Shown: positions 25,794 to 33,901 of the stretch, one piece after another
How the letters are laid out: each line of letters begins with the position of its first letter
Numbering within the stretch: position 1 is the stretch's first letter
Source: Bacteroidales bacterium
GTDB taxonomy: Bacteria; Bacteroidota; Bacteroidia; Bacteroidales; Salinivirgaceae
Reading direction: 5' to 3'
Length of the DNA: 64,000 nucleotides
Assembly: GCA_012519055.1 (NCBI GenBank)
Contig: JAAYQU010000021.1
Coordinates: forward strand, 1-64,000
Notes under the pieces: generated by a model
Database searches by the model: none
The model's input: only the letters and a program-made list of their open reading frames with translations
Told to the model about the DNA's origin: nothing
Position numbers and translations under genes: made by a program

Positions 25794-28424
25794 ATGAAAA
25801 TAATAACAAAACAAAGCTCTTTTGTAGTACTTGCAATTACTTTATTAGCCCTAATATTAACTAGCTGTAAATCAGACAAAACAGATTGTGGAGCAGTAAC
25901 CAAGCATACAAATATCCCCGAAGGATACTATGTTGAAACTATTCCCTATTCGGTGTTTAAAGGCATTTTTGATGAGCGGATACAATACGAAAACATTGTA
26001 TCAAGAGGAGCTGCAATTCCAATAAAGACAGAGGCACAGTTTTACATAAAAGCGTGGAACGACCTGTTTATCCAAAAATTAATAGAACCCGAAATCGAAT
26101 ACTTAGGTTTGAGAGTCTCTGATTACGAAATTGATGATATGGTTTTTGGAGCTCATCCTCATTCAAATCTGACTTCAATGCCATTTTTGTGCGATGCAAA
26201 TGGAGTTTATCAACCCGAAGAAGCCAAAAGGTTTGTAGAGCTTATTAAGAGTGATACTGCAGGCGATCCGAAAATAACTTGGGATGTTTTTGTTAAAGAT
26301 ATGGTTTATGAACACCAGATAAAAAAGATGAGAAGCATCGTCTCTTCATCGTTTTTTGTTTCGCCGGCAGAAGAGAAGTTTTATGACAAATATTTGAGTA
26401 CTGAAATAGATTTTGACTATATATTTATTCCTTACACTGAGGCACAAATAACCCCAAGCCACGACTCTTTATTAGTGAAATTATATGAAGATTACCAAGA
26501 AGACTACTATAAGCAAGAAACAAGGGATGTTACGATTGTAACTATAAAACCAGAGGTAGATTCAGCTAATCATATTGAAGAGTTGAAACGTTTCGAGGCT
26601 CTTAAAAACTTTGCTGATTCTGATTTTAGAACTCTTGCTGATAAAAACGAGTCTATAAAATTCTATTCTGCTGATTATAATTTGAATACAACACAAAAAG
26701 AGTTGTTAGGATTTTTCGAAAACGGAAAAGTTGGAGATCTTAGAGGTCCTTATCTACAAGACAATTCGTATAGATTAATGAAAATTATTGAGAAATATAC
26801 AGCTCCCGATTCTGTAAAAGTTAGGCATATTATGCTAAGAGGAGAGGACACTTCTCTTGTTGTGGAATTAATGAAAAAAATCAACGATAATAAAGATGTT
26901 TTTGGAAAATTAGCAGAAAAATATAGTGCCGATACAAGGTCAAACGAAAATGGTGGCGAAATAGGCTGGATAAAACCCGGAGATTTGGTTGAGCCTTACA
27001 ATACCGCATGTTTTTCAGCTCCAAGTGATTTTTATTTTGAAATAGAATCACATAACAAGAGACATATAATGCATGTTATGGAAACATCACAAACATCACA
27101 AAGTCACGTGATAGTCGATGTATTATATATGGATGTTGAGCCAAACGACCGCGATATTGAGAGGATGAAAAAGAAGGCAAATTCAATCTCCAAAAAATCT
27201 AAAACTGGTGATGATTTGCTTGTTAAAGCTGTTGAAAACAGGTATGCTACAACTAATTTGAATTTAGTCAATACATATTATTTCTTAAACGATATTCCCA
27301 ACTCAATTGATATGCTTCAATGGTGTTTTAAAAACACTATTAATACAGTATCTCCGCCTTTCTTTAGAGACAATTTAGCATATATACTAACTGTAACCGA
27401 CATTGTCCCAACAGGATATATTCCCTTTGAAAAAGTAAGAGACATTGTACGAGATGATTACATAGTTTTATACAGAAAAGACACCTTATACAATAGAATA
27501 GCACAGCGTGTAAAAAAAGGAGACACGCTGGAAGAGAATGGAAACATATTGAAACGAGAAGTTATTGGGATAAAAAATATGCTATTGTCCTCATATACCA
27601 TTCCAACACTCGGCATAGAATATAATTTACGAGGAGTATTGATGGGATTAAAAGTTGGCAAAACTTCTGACTTATTTAAAGGAGATAAAGGAGTGTTTAT
27701 GGTTAGAAAAACAGCAGAGAGAAAAATTAAACAGACAATGGATTCGGAAACTCGTCTAAACAACCAGTTTATGGCAAATGTTTCCAATGATATATATTTA
27801 GGCGATATAACAAAAAAAGCATATCCAATTATAAATATAGCCAGAGAACAAGACAGTTACATGCTTCTAAAAGAGTACAATGATGAACTTCCTTACGACA
27901 GCACAGCTTCTAAAGAGATAATTCCTGCAGAATACGCATTTAGAGATGAAAATTGGGCATTAGCTCTTAACGGAAACTCTGATTTTAAAGGTTTTGTTAA
28001 TTTTTATGAAAACATTGAAAAGGAGACAAAACAGAGCCGCTTGGCTAAAATATACGCGGGCATATGTTTTATGAAGTTAAATGAGAATCAGAAAGCTATT
28101 CAAGTTTTATCGACAATAGGTAAAACAGAAGATTTTTATACACCTTCAATAATTCCGATTCTTTTAGGAGATGCTTACTCATTTATTGGGAAAAACCAAG
28201 AAGCTATCGATAGCTACAAGAGAGCAATTGACAACAGTAACTCTCCATTTTTTAGCGGAATAGCAATGCATAAACTTGCGCTATTGGATTATATGTTAGG
28301 CAATTATGACGAAGCAATTAAATATTGTGAGATATTGATTAATACAAATATTAAGCATTTCAACTCACAGGTAATGACTGAGCTGTTAGGTGCATTAAAA
28401 GAAAAAAAGAAGAATAATAACTAA
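25794..28424 (+). CDS. Lipoprotein peptidyl-prolyl isomerase (PpiD/SurA-like) with C-terminal TPR repeats
   Basis: The 876-residue protein has a lipobox LILTSC25. Residues about 45-330 look like a SurA/PpiD chaperone region. One parvulin domain covers about 338-430 (VRHIMLRG, FGKLAEKYSADTRSNENGGEIGW, then a less typical C-terminal half). A second stretch around 570-650 resembles another degenerate rotamase or chaperone segment. Residues about 725-870 hold TPR-like repeats (YSFIGKNQEAIDSYKRAI and NYDEAIKYCEIL). It probably aids folding of outer-membrane or secreted proteins in the periplasm. It differs from classical PpiD by lipid anchoring instead of a membrane helix and by its TPR tail. Confidence 0.8.
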   Translation: MKIITKQSSFVVLAITLLALILTSCKSDKTDCGAVTKHTNIPEGYYVETIPYSVFKGIFDERIQYENIVSRGAAIPIKTEAQFYIKAWNDLFIQKLIEPEIEYLGLRVSDYEIDDMVFGAHPHSNLTSMPFLCDANGVYQPEEAKRFVELIKSDTAGDPKITWDVFVKDMVYEHQIKKMRSIVSSSFFVSPAEEKFYDKYLSTEIDFDYIFIPYTEAQITPSHDSLLVKLYEDYQEDYYKQETRDVTIVTIKPEVDSANHIEELKRFEALKNFADSDFRTLADKNESIKFYSADYNLNTTQKELLGFFENGKVGDLRGPYLQDNSYRLMKIIEKYTAPDSVKVRHIMLRGEDTSLVVELMKKINDNKDVFGKLAEKYSADTRSNENGGEIGWIKPGDLVEPYNTACFSAPSDFYFEIESHNKRHIMHVMETSQTSQSHVIVDVLYMDVEPNDRDIERMKKKANSISKKSKTGDDLLVKAVENRYATTNLNLVNTYYFLNDIPNSIDMLQWCFKNTINTVSPPFFRDNLAYILTVTDIVPTGYIPFEKVRDIVRDDYIVLYRKDTLYNRIAQRVKKGDTLEENGNILKREVIGIKNMLLSSYTIPTLGIEYNLRGVLMGLKVGKTSDLFKGDKGVFMVRKTAERKIKQTMDSETRLNNQFMANVSNDIYLGDITKKAYPIINIAREQDSYMLLKEYNDELPYDSTASKEIIPAEYAFRDENWALALNGNSDFKGFVNFYENIEKETKQSRLAKIYAGICFMKLNENQKAIQVLSTIGKTEDFYTPSIIPILLGDAYSFIGKNQEAIDSYKRAIDNSNSPFFSGIAMHKLALLDYMLGNYDEAIKYCEILINTNIKHFNSQVMTELLGALKEKKKNNN

Positions 28425-28479
28425 AAAACAGAGCATTTTTTTATTGTAAAAAACTTGTTGTCACTATGTTTCTGATTTT

Positions 28480-28608
28480 ATACCGATTGGACAACTACTT
28501 ATAGTCTAAACTTCACCATCATTCGTTTGAGCTATGTATCTGTAACATCGGTATTTTCCATTGTAAAATTTTAAAAAGATAGGACTATTTTAAAATTACA
28601 ATTGGTAT
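28480..28608. repeat. MITE-like repeat, copy 3 (full form)
   Basis: The copy begins ATACCGATTGG and ends CAATTGGTAT. By eye it differs from copy 2 at roughly 15 positions. It lies just upstream of the AP2/HNH-derived gene, downstream of the PpiD-like gene. Confidence 0.85.
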
Positions 28609-28614
28609 TAAATG

Positions 28615-28645
28615 TTGCATATTGTTATTTTATTATCTATTTTTG
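28615..28645 (+). promoter_or_regulatory. Candidate promoter of the AP2/HNH-derived gene
   Basis: A TTG at 28615-28617 is followed after 20 bases by TATTTTTG (28638-28645), near the Bacteroidota -33/-7 pattern. The start codon is 48 bases further on. Confidence 0.4.
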
Positions 28646-28693
28646 TTAATGAAAAGTTAATATATTGAGAGCAAATCACTAAATCAGAAAGTT

Positions 28694-29230
28694 ATGACAT
28701 GCAAAATTCCTTTGAAGAACAGTGATTATTATGCAGTTGTTGACGCAAGAGTTTATGAATATCTTGTGAATGATCCGCATTTGGCAAAAATCAAATTTTT
28801 AGATAATCTTCGTCGTCACAGTAAAGGGTACGCTTTTTTTCAAAAAAATTGGAAACAGTCTGATGGTACATATCGTAATGAGACCATATATCTGCAAAAA
28901 GTGATAGCTGAAAAATTTATTGCTCTACCAGATAAGGTTAATCGTTACTGGGTGCGTTTTAAAGATGGAAATCCAAATAATTGTAAATTAGATAACTTAG
29001 AATGGAGCTCTTTGTCGAACGTTGTTAGAAACACGTCAAAAACAGACAATCAATTTGGGTACAGAGGTGTAGTTAAAAGCGGAAACAAGTATCAGGCTAT
29101 TATTTATGTTAACCGCAAAGCACTGAACTTAGGTACATTTTCAACACCTGAGGAGGCTGCCGAAGCTTATAATAAAAAATCAATTGAATTGTTCGGAGTT
29201 ACACGTAGTCTGAATAAAATAAGAAAATAA
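28694..29230 (+). CDS. AP2-domain DNA-binding protein with a degenerate HNH-like region
   Basis: The 178-residue protein has a C-terminal AP2 domain (about 121-169: FGYRGVVKSGNKYQAII ... LGTFSTPEEAAEAYNKKS). Before it (65-106) is the scaffold of an HNH_3 homing-endonuclease domain: IYLQKVIAEKFIALPD, then WVRFKDGNPNNCKLDNLEW. In active relatives these segments read roughly YLHRLVAEAFI and VNHKDGN. Here Gln and Phe stand where the histidines are expected, so nuclease activity is unlikely. It is probably a DNA-binding protein descended from a mobile endonuclease. It stands alone next to a MITE copy. Confidence 0.7.
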   Translation: MTCKIPLKNSDYYAVVDARVYEYLVNDPHLAKIKFLDNLRRHSKGYAFFQKNWKQSDGTYRNETIYLQKVIAEKFIALPDKVNRYWVRFKDGNPNNCKLDNLEWSSLSNVVRNTSKTDNQFGYRGVVKSGNKYQAIIYVNRKALNLGTFSTPEEAAEAYNKKSIELFGVTRSLNKIRK

Positions 29231-29352
29231 ATAAATCAGGAGTTGTTAATGAATTTGAAAATATGCCGTTATATGTGCAATTTTAAGTATTTCTTAATAA
29301 CACCGCATTACAGTATTTAAAAAGCAAAACAACAAAAATGTTGATTTGAGAA

Positions 29353-30774
29353 ATGGATATAAAATCAGAACTTCAAATACAATTTGCATCACACACAATT
29401 CTTGGTAAAGAAAAAAAGTATAATACCGATATTTGTGAAAGCTTTGAGCTTGTTGGCGGAATGGGTATCGTCCTTTGTGACGGTGTTGATGGTATTAACA
29501 ATGAGGGAGGAGCATTAGCTGCCAAACTTGCTTTAGAGGGTGTGAAGCGACATTTTAAGCGGAATCCCATAAAAAATCCTATAAAAGCATTGCAGGGAGC
29601 TATGATGTTAGCTAACTTTTCGGTCTATGACCATGCAATGAAAAACGAACGTTTTTTACAAATGGGAGTGAATATCCTTTTAGTAATTGTTGTTGACAAC
29701 TTAATTTATTACGCATCTACAGGAAACAATGCTCTTGTTCTTCAACGTGAAGGTGTTCTTTATCAATTGGTTAAACCAAATGTTGATGATCAGTTGTCAG
29801 TTGTTCTTTTAGGTCGCGAAAAATATACACGCTTTTCTATTTGCAAAAATCCTATTCAAGCGATTAATAATGATGTTATCCTTTGTGCATCAGACGGTGT
29901 GTTTACCGTATTTTCGGATCAACAAATAGCTGAACTTTTATATCAAGACGATATTTCTATCGATTTGCTTAGTTATCAGATTATCTTCAAGTTAGAGGAA
30001 CAACAAACATCCGATAATGCTACTGTAGCACTTGCAAGATTGACAGATAAAAATGATCTGCCTCCTGAAGGTAAATCCGTAAAGTCAGAAGTAGTTGATT
30101 TGAATGATATGCCAGAGATTAATCATTTCAACTCAGAGTTTGATCACACAGATGATGATACAGACAATCAAAATCACAGCGAAGAAACAAAAGAGGACGT
30201 TAAACAAGTTAAACAAGATAAGCCCCTATCAATCATCAAAAACAAAAGGGTAATAACTGTTTTTGCTTTAGTATTGTTAGCGTCTATAATATTGATTTTA
30301 TCATTAGATTATTTTCTAAACAGTGGCGATAAAGATGACGCGTTGGTTAAAAAACGAACTGAAACAACTGAGAAACAGGTGCAAAAGCAGAAACAAGAGC
30401 CAGAAACAAAAGAGATAAAAAAACAGAAAGAGAAGGAAATTAAGGAGGAAACACCTGCAAAACAGACAGAACATCAGTTTTATGAACATAAAGTTCAAAA
30501 AGGAGAAAACCTGTTTCGTATAAGTAAAAGGTATAATGTTACATTTGCGCAAATTAAAGAGGCAAACAATTTAACGTCAGAAACTCTACGATACGACCAA
30601 AAAATAAAGATACCTGTTAAGGCAATTCATACGGTTAGCTCTGGTGAATCAGTAGGCACGATAGCACAACGCTATAAATCAAGTACTCAAGATATATTGA
30701 AAGCTAATGAAATAACTAATGAGAACCAACTTAAAGTTGGTGCCAAAATCATTATCCCTTTATCTAATAATTAG
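29353..30774 (+). CDS. Membrane PP2C-family phosphatase with two extracytoplasmic LysM domains
   Basis: The 473-residue protein has an N-terminal PP2C/SpoIIE-like fold (about 5-232). Its metal-binding aspartates appear as D26 (YNTDI), D43 (LCDGVDG), D181 (CASDGVF) and D221 (SDNATVAL). An acidic linker (about 235-290), a single membrane helix (300-320) and a Lys/Glu-rich spacer follow. Two LysM domains occupy about 378-421 and 426-470 (YEHKVQKGENLFRISKRYN and HTVSSGESVGTIAQRYK). The predicted topology puts the phosphatase in the cytoplasm and the LysM domains in the periplasm, where they would contact peptidoglycan. It is followed after 9 bases by a membrane-Nudix gene. No Ser/Thr kinase gene is in the window. 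Confidence 0.8.
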   Translation: MDIKSELQIQFASHTILGKEKKYNTDICESFELVGGMGIVLCDGVDGINNEGGALAAKLALEGVKRHFKRNPIKNPIKALQGAMMLANFSVYDHAMKNERFLQMGVNILLVIVVDNLIYYASTGNNALVLQREGVLYQLVKPNVDDQLSVVLLGREKYTRFSICKNPIQAINNDVILCASDGVFTVFSDQQIAELLYQDDISIDLLSYQIIFKLEEQQTSDNATVALARLTDKNDLPPEGKSVKSEVVDLNDMPEINHFNSEFDHTDDDTDNQNHSEETKEDVKQVKQDKPLSIIKNKRVITVFALVLLASIILILSLDYFLNSGDKDDALVKKRTETTEKQVQKQKQEPETKEIKKQKEKEIKEETPAKQTEHQFYEHKVQKGENLFRISKRYNVTFAQIKEANNLTSETLRYDQKIKIPVKAIHTVSSGESVGTIAQRYKSSTQDILKANEITNENQLKVGAKIIIPLSNN

Positions 30775-30783
30775 CTTTTTGTA

Positions 30784-31857
30784 ATGAAAAAACAATCATC
30801 TTCCTTTACGAGCCAACTTTTTTGGGGGCTTATTCCTTTAGTTGTTTTTATTCTCGCGGAAAGTCTGTTTGAGACTACTACATCGGCAATAATATCGGTA
30901 TCGTGCGGGTTAATTATTTTTGCTGTTCAGTATATTAGAGAGAGGTTTTTAGACAAATTCTTAATTATTGATATAATTGTCTTGTCAATTTTAGGAGCCG
31001 CCACAGCTCTCTTTAAAAGTGAACTTTTCTTAAAATTAAAACCAGGATTTACACAGACACTTTTTTTAATCTATTTGGGCATCATTGTATTTGGAAGCCA
31101 CGATGTATTCAAGCAGTTTACAGAACGATTCTCTTTTGGTAGATTTAAACTTAGTGATGACAATATCAGCTTATTAAGAAAAAATATGAAGATTATGCTG
31201 TATGTTTTGATAGCACATACAGCCTTAGTTTTTTATGCGGCTTTTCACTGGAGTATGACTGTTTGCGTATTTATTTCGGGAGTTGGTTTTTTCCTTGCAG
31301 CAATAATCGCGGTTTTAGCTCCTTTTGTAATAAAATGGATAAAATCTTGGGGTGTTGAGTATGTTCCAATTCTCGATGAAAAAGGGAACGTTATCGGTAA
31401 AGCTACGCGTGAATATGTCCACACAGGCTCTTTTGCACTACACCCGGTTGTTCATGTGCAAATTCTTAATCCATCGGGGCAAATATTTCTTCAAAAACGT
31501 TCGGAGAATAAAAAAACACAACCCAGCAAATGGGATTCTGCAGTAGGAGGTCATGTAAAGTGGAAAGAGACCATAGAACAAGCCTTGGAACGTGAGATGT
31601 TTGAAGAGACAAAACTTAAACCTTCGAACATAAGTTTGAGGGCGCAATATATTTGGAAAGACCATGAGGAGTCGGAAATGGTCTTTTCGTTTGTTCAAGT
31701 AACTGAGCAAGAACCGAAGGTTAACCCTAAAGAGGCTTCTCAAGGACGATGGTGGACAGTGTCGCAAATTGAAGAGTCACCACAAGAGATTTTTACTTCA
31801 AATTTTTTGCACGAACTGCCAGAAATTAAAGCTATCATTAGGAAAATCAGGAAATAA
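30784..31857 (+). CDS. Fusion of a YciB-like membrane domain with a Nudix hydrolase
   Basis: The 357-residue protein has five or so membrane helices in residues 1-185. Phrases such as LIPLVVFILAE and ALFKSELFLKLKP resemble the septation-associated protein YciB/IspZ. The C-terminal 160 residues are a Nudix domain of the isopentenyl-isomerase-like (YfcD) type (FLQKRSENKKTQPSKWD, and a Nudix box spanning 256-278 with G256, E262, R270-E271 and E274-E275). The box has Lys where the consensus Gly stands near its end. Substrate unknown; a lipid-linked or nucleotide pyrophosphate is an inference. It is in an apparent operon with the PP2C-LysM gene. Confidence 0.75.
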   Translation: MKKQSSSFTSQLFWGLIPLVVFILAESLFETTTSAIISVSCGLIIFAVQYIRERFLDKFLIIDIIVLSILGAATALFKSELFLKLKPGFTQTLFLIYLGIIVFGSHDVFKQFTERFSFGRFKLSDDNISLLRKNMKIMLYVLIAHTALVFYAAFHWSMTVCVFISGVGFFLAAIIAVLAPFVIKWIKSWGVEYVPILDEKGNVIGKATREYVHTGSFALHPVVHVQILNPSGQIFLQKRSENKKTQPSKWDSAVGGHVKWKETIEQALEREMFEETKLKPSNISLRAQYIWKDHEESEMVFSFVQVTEQEPKVNPKEASQGRWWTVSQIEESPQEIFTSNFLHELPEIKAIIRKIRK

Positions 31858-31870
31858 AACGGTGCAAATG

Positions 31871-31900
31871 TTTGTAGTAACAAAATACATCCTATCTTTG
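31871..31900 (+). promoter_or_regulatory. Promoter of pckA
   Basis: TTTG (31871-31874), an 18-base spacer and TATCTTTG (31893-31900) give a near-perfect Bacteroidota promoter. It predicts a start site near 31907, leaving a 5' leader of about 180 bases before the pckA ATG. Confidence 0.65.
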
Positions 31901-31966
31901 TATTTAAAATGGTGTTTTACTTACGGTAAAAACATATGTAAGAGAAATATATAGGAAAACGAACAG

Positions 31967-32041
31967 TCACCCTTGTCATAAAAAAGCTTGAAACCTATAA
32001 AGGTGCAATTTTTAAGGTCAGGGTGATTTTATTTTTATAGG
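31967..32041 (+). promoter_or_regulatory. Candidate switching structure in the pckA leader
   Basis: TCACCCT (31967-31973) can pair with AGGGTGA (32020-32026), which is followed by TTTTATTTTT, a terminator-like arrangement. CCTATAAA (31994-32001) can instead pair with TTTATAGG (32034-32041). The two pairings interleave, so they exclude each other unless a pseudoknot forms. The first could also simply be the terminator of the Nudix gene. Confidence 0.45.
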
Positions 32042-32086
32042 CGTGCAAATTTTTTATAAAAGAGCAAACAGAAAAAATATAAACAT

Positions 32087-33739
32087 ATGAAAGATAAAAA
32101 TTTTAAAGAACAGATCGGCGAAATGCTGAAAAAGCACGGTAATGTTGCTAAAAATATTAGCCGTCGCAAAATGATTAAACTTAGTGTTAAAAAGCGTGAA
32201 GCAATGATAATGGAGTGTGGTGCCTTGGCAACGTGGACAGCCCCTGAATCAACAGGGCGTAGCCCAAAAGATACCTACATGGTAAAACATCCTGAAAGTC
32301 AACACTTAATTGACTGGACATCACCCAACAATATCCCAATGGCACCAGACACTTTTGATATGCTATTTGAAGATGCTATCAAAACACTCGAAAAATCAGA
32401 CAAAATATATGAAACTGATCGTGTTGTAGGTGCCGATTCAGCATATGCACTTCCTGTTAAAACAGTGACAAACAAAGCTTTATCAAGCCTCTTTGTAGAT
32501 AATATGTTTCGTCCAGTTCCGAGTGATATTAAAAATAGTATTTTCGCTGAAAAGCCATTTATTTTGATATCGCTGCCTGATTGCAAGGTAAACACTGAAA
32601 GATATGAAGGACGACTTCGCAAGAACGAAAAAGGTGAAGTATCTAATTTAGCAGTTGCAATGGATTTCGATCGCCGTGTAGGTATCGTTTACGGTTCGGC
32701 ATATATGGGAAGTATGAAAAAATTGATTTTTACCGTAATGAACTACTATTTGCCATTAGAAGGTATTCTTCCTCTACACTGCTCTGCAAATGAGGGAACT
32801 GACGGTCGTACAGCACTTTTATTAGGATTGTCGGGCACAGGTAAAACAACACTTTCAGCCGATCCAAAACGAGCATTATTAGGCGATGATGAACATGGTT
32901 GGAGCAAAAATGGCATTGCCAATTTTGAAAATGGTTGCTATGCAAAAATGATAGATATTACGCACGAAGCAGAGCCCGAAATTTGGAACGCTGTTATGCA
33001 CAAAGACGACTATTTAAAACATGGTGCTATTGTTGAGAATGCAATGGTTTATCCAAATGGAAAGGTTGACTATTTTGATACAAGATATACTGAAAACAGT
33101 CGCTCATCGTATCCGTTGGAGTTCCTGACAAATATTAAGAAATCGTCGGTTGGAGGACACCCCACAACAATTCTATTTTTAACAGCAGACGCTTATGGTG
33201 TATTACCTCCGATTTCACGTTTGGATGAAAGTCAAGCAATGTTCTGGTTTTTAATGGGCTACACCTCAAAACTTGCTGGAACAGAAACTGGAGTAACCGA
33301 ACCTCAAGCAACATTTAGCCGTTTCTTTGGAGCTCCTTTTATGCCAGCTCAACCAGCCGTTTATGCACAAATGTTGGGAGACAAAATGAAAGAGCATAAT
33401 GTTAAGGTCTTCTTAGTAAATACAGGTTGGAGTGGTGGCAAGTATGGAGTTGGCTCACGTATTAAATTGCGTTACACTCGCGCAATGGTAGATGCAGCGT
33501 TAAACGGCGATTTAAATAATGTTCAATATACAACTGACCCAATTTTCCATGTTAGCATACCACAATCGTGTTCAAATGTGCCACAAGAGATTTTGACACC
33601 TAAAAATGTATGGGCTGACAAAAACGATTTCGATGTCACAGCCAAAATGTTAGCAGGTAAATTTAGCGAACAGTTCGACAAGGCTTATGGTAGCCATGGT
33701 CTTGATAAGGAAATAGTTAAACAATGCCCAGGAAAATAG
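32087..33739 (+). CDS. pckA: ATP-dependent phosphoenolpyruvate carboxykinase
   Basis: The 550-residue protein has the kinase P-loop GLSGTGKTTLS (about 247-257) and the second metal/ATP segment LLGDDEHGW. It also has the oxaloacetate-binding residues in TGRSPKD (about 56-62) and the late motif TGWSGGKYGVG. It interconverts oxaloacetate plus ATP with phosphoenolpyruvate, CO2 and ADP. In fermentative Bacteroidota it commonly runs toward oxaloacetate on the route to succinate. Length and motifs are normal for the ATP family. It is monocistronic, with its own promoter, a long leader and a terminator. Confidence 0.97.
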   Translation: MKDKNFKEQIGEMLKKHGNVAKNISRRKMIKLSVKKREAMIMECGALATWTAPESTGRSPKDTYMVKHPESQHLIDWTSPNNIPMAPDTFDMLFEDAIKTLEKSDKIYETDRVVGADSAYALPVKTVTNKALSSLFVDNMFRPVPSDIKNSIFAEKPFILISLPDCKVNTERYEGRLRKNEKGEVSNLAVAMDFDRRVGIVYGSAYMGSMKKLIFTVMNYYLPLEGILPLHCSANEGTDGRTALLLGLSGTGKTTLSADPKRALLGDDEHGWSKNGIANFENGCYAKMIDITHEAEPEIWNAVMHKDDYLKHGAIVENAMVYPNGKVDYFDTRYTENSRSSYPLEFLTNIKKSSVGGHPTTILFLTADAYGVLPPISRLDESQAMFWFLMGYTSKLAGTETGVTEPQATFSRFFGAPFMPAQPAVYAQMLGDKMKEHNVKVFLVNTGWSGGKYGVGSRIKLRYTRAMVDAALNGDLNNVQYTTDPIFHVSIPQSCSNVPQEILTPKNVWADKNDFDVTAKMLAGKFSEQFDKAYGSHGLDKEIVKQCPGK

Positions 33740-33817
33740 ATTTTGGAATGCGGATTTAGGATTTACCGAATAATACGGGTAGCGCAATTAGGATTTTTTT
33801 AATCTTTCCATAATGAT

Positions 33818-33857
33818 AGTCGGCAACAAAATTTTAGTTGCCGGCTATTTTTGTTTT
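33818..33857 (+). terminator. Intrinsic terminator of pckA
   Basis: CGGCAAC (33821-33827) pairs with GTTGCCG (33837-33843), extended by TAG/CTA, and is followed by TTTTTGTTTT. Confidence 0.85.
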
Positions 33858-33878
33858 ATCTTTAAATGGCTAACTTTG
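33850..33878 (+). promoter_or_regulatory. Promoter of the C1 aminopeptidase gene
   Basis: TTTG (33850-33853), 17 bases and TAACTTTG (33871-33878). The -7 box lies inside the longest open frame beginning at 33866, which supports the later ATG at 33902 as the true start. The -33 box overlaps the tail of the pckA terminator. Confidence 0.6.
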
Positions 33879-33901
33879 TAGGTAAACTAAAAAATAATAT
33901 C

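Noticed and set aside
33866-33901. Longer N-terminus for the C1 aminopeptidase
   Set aside because: The extension overlaps the promoter -7 box and spoils the signal peptide.
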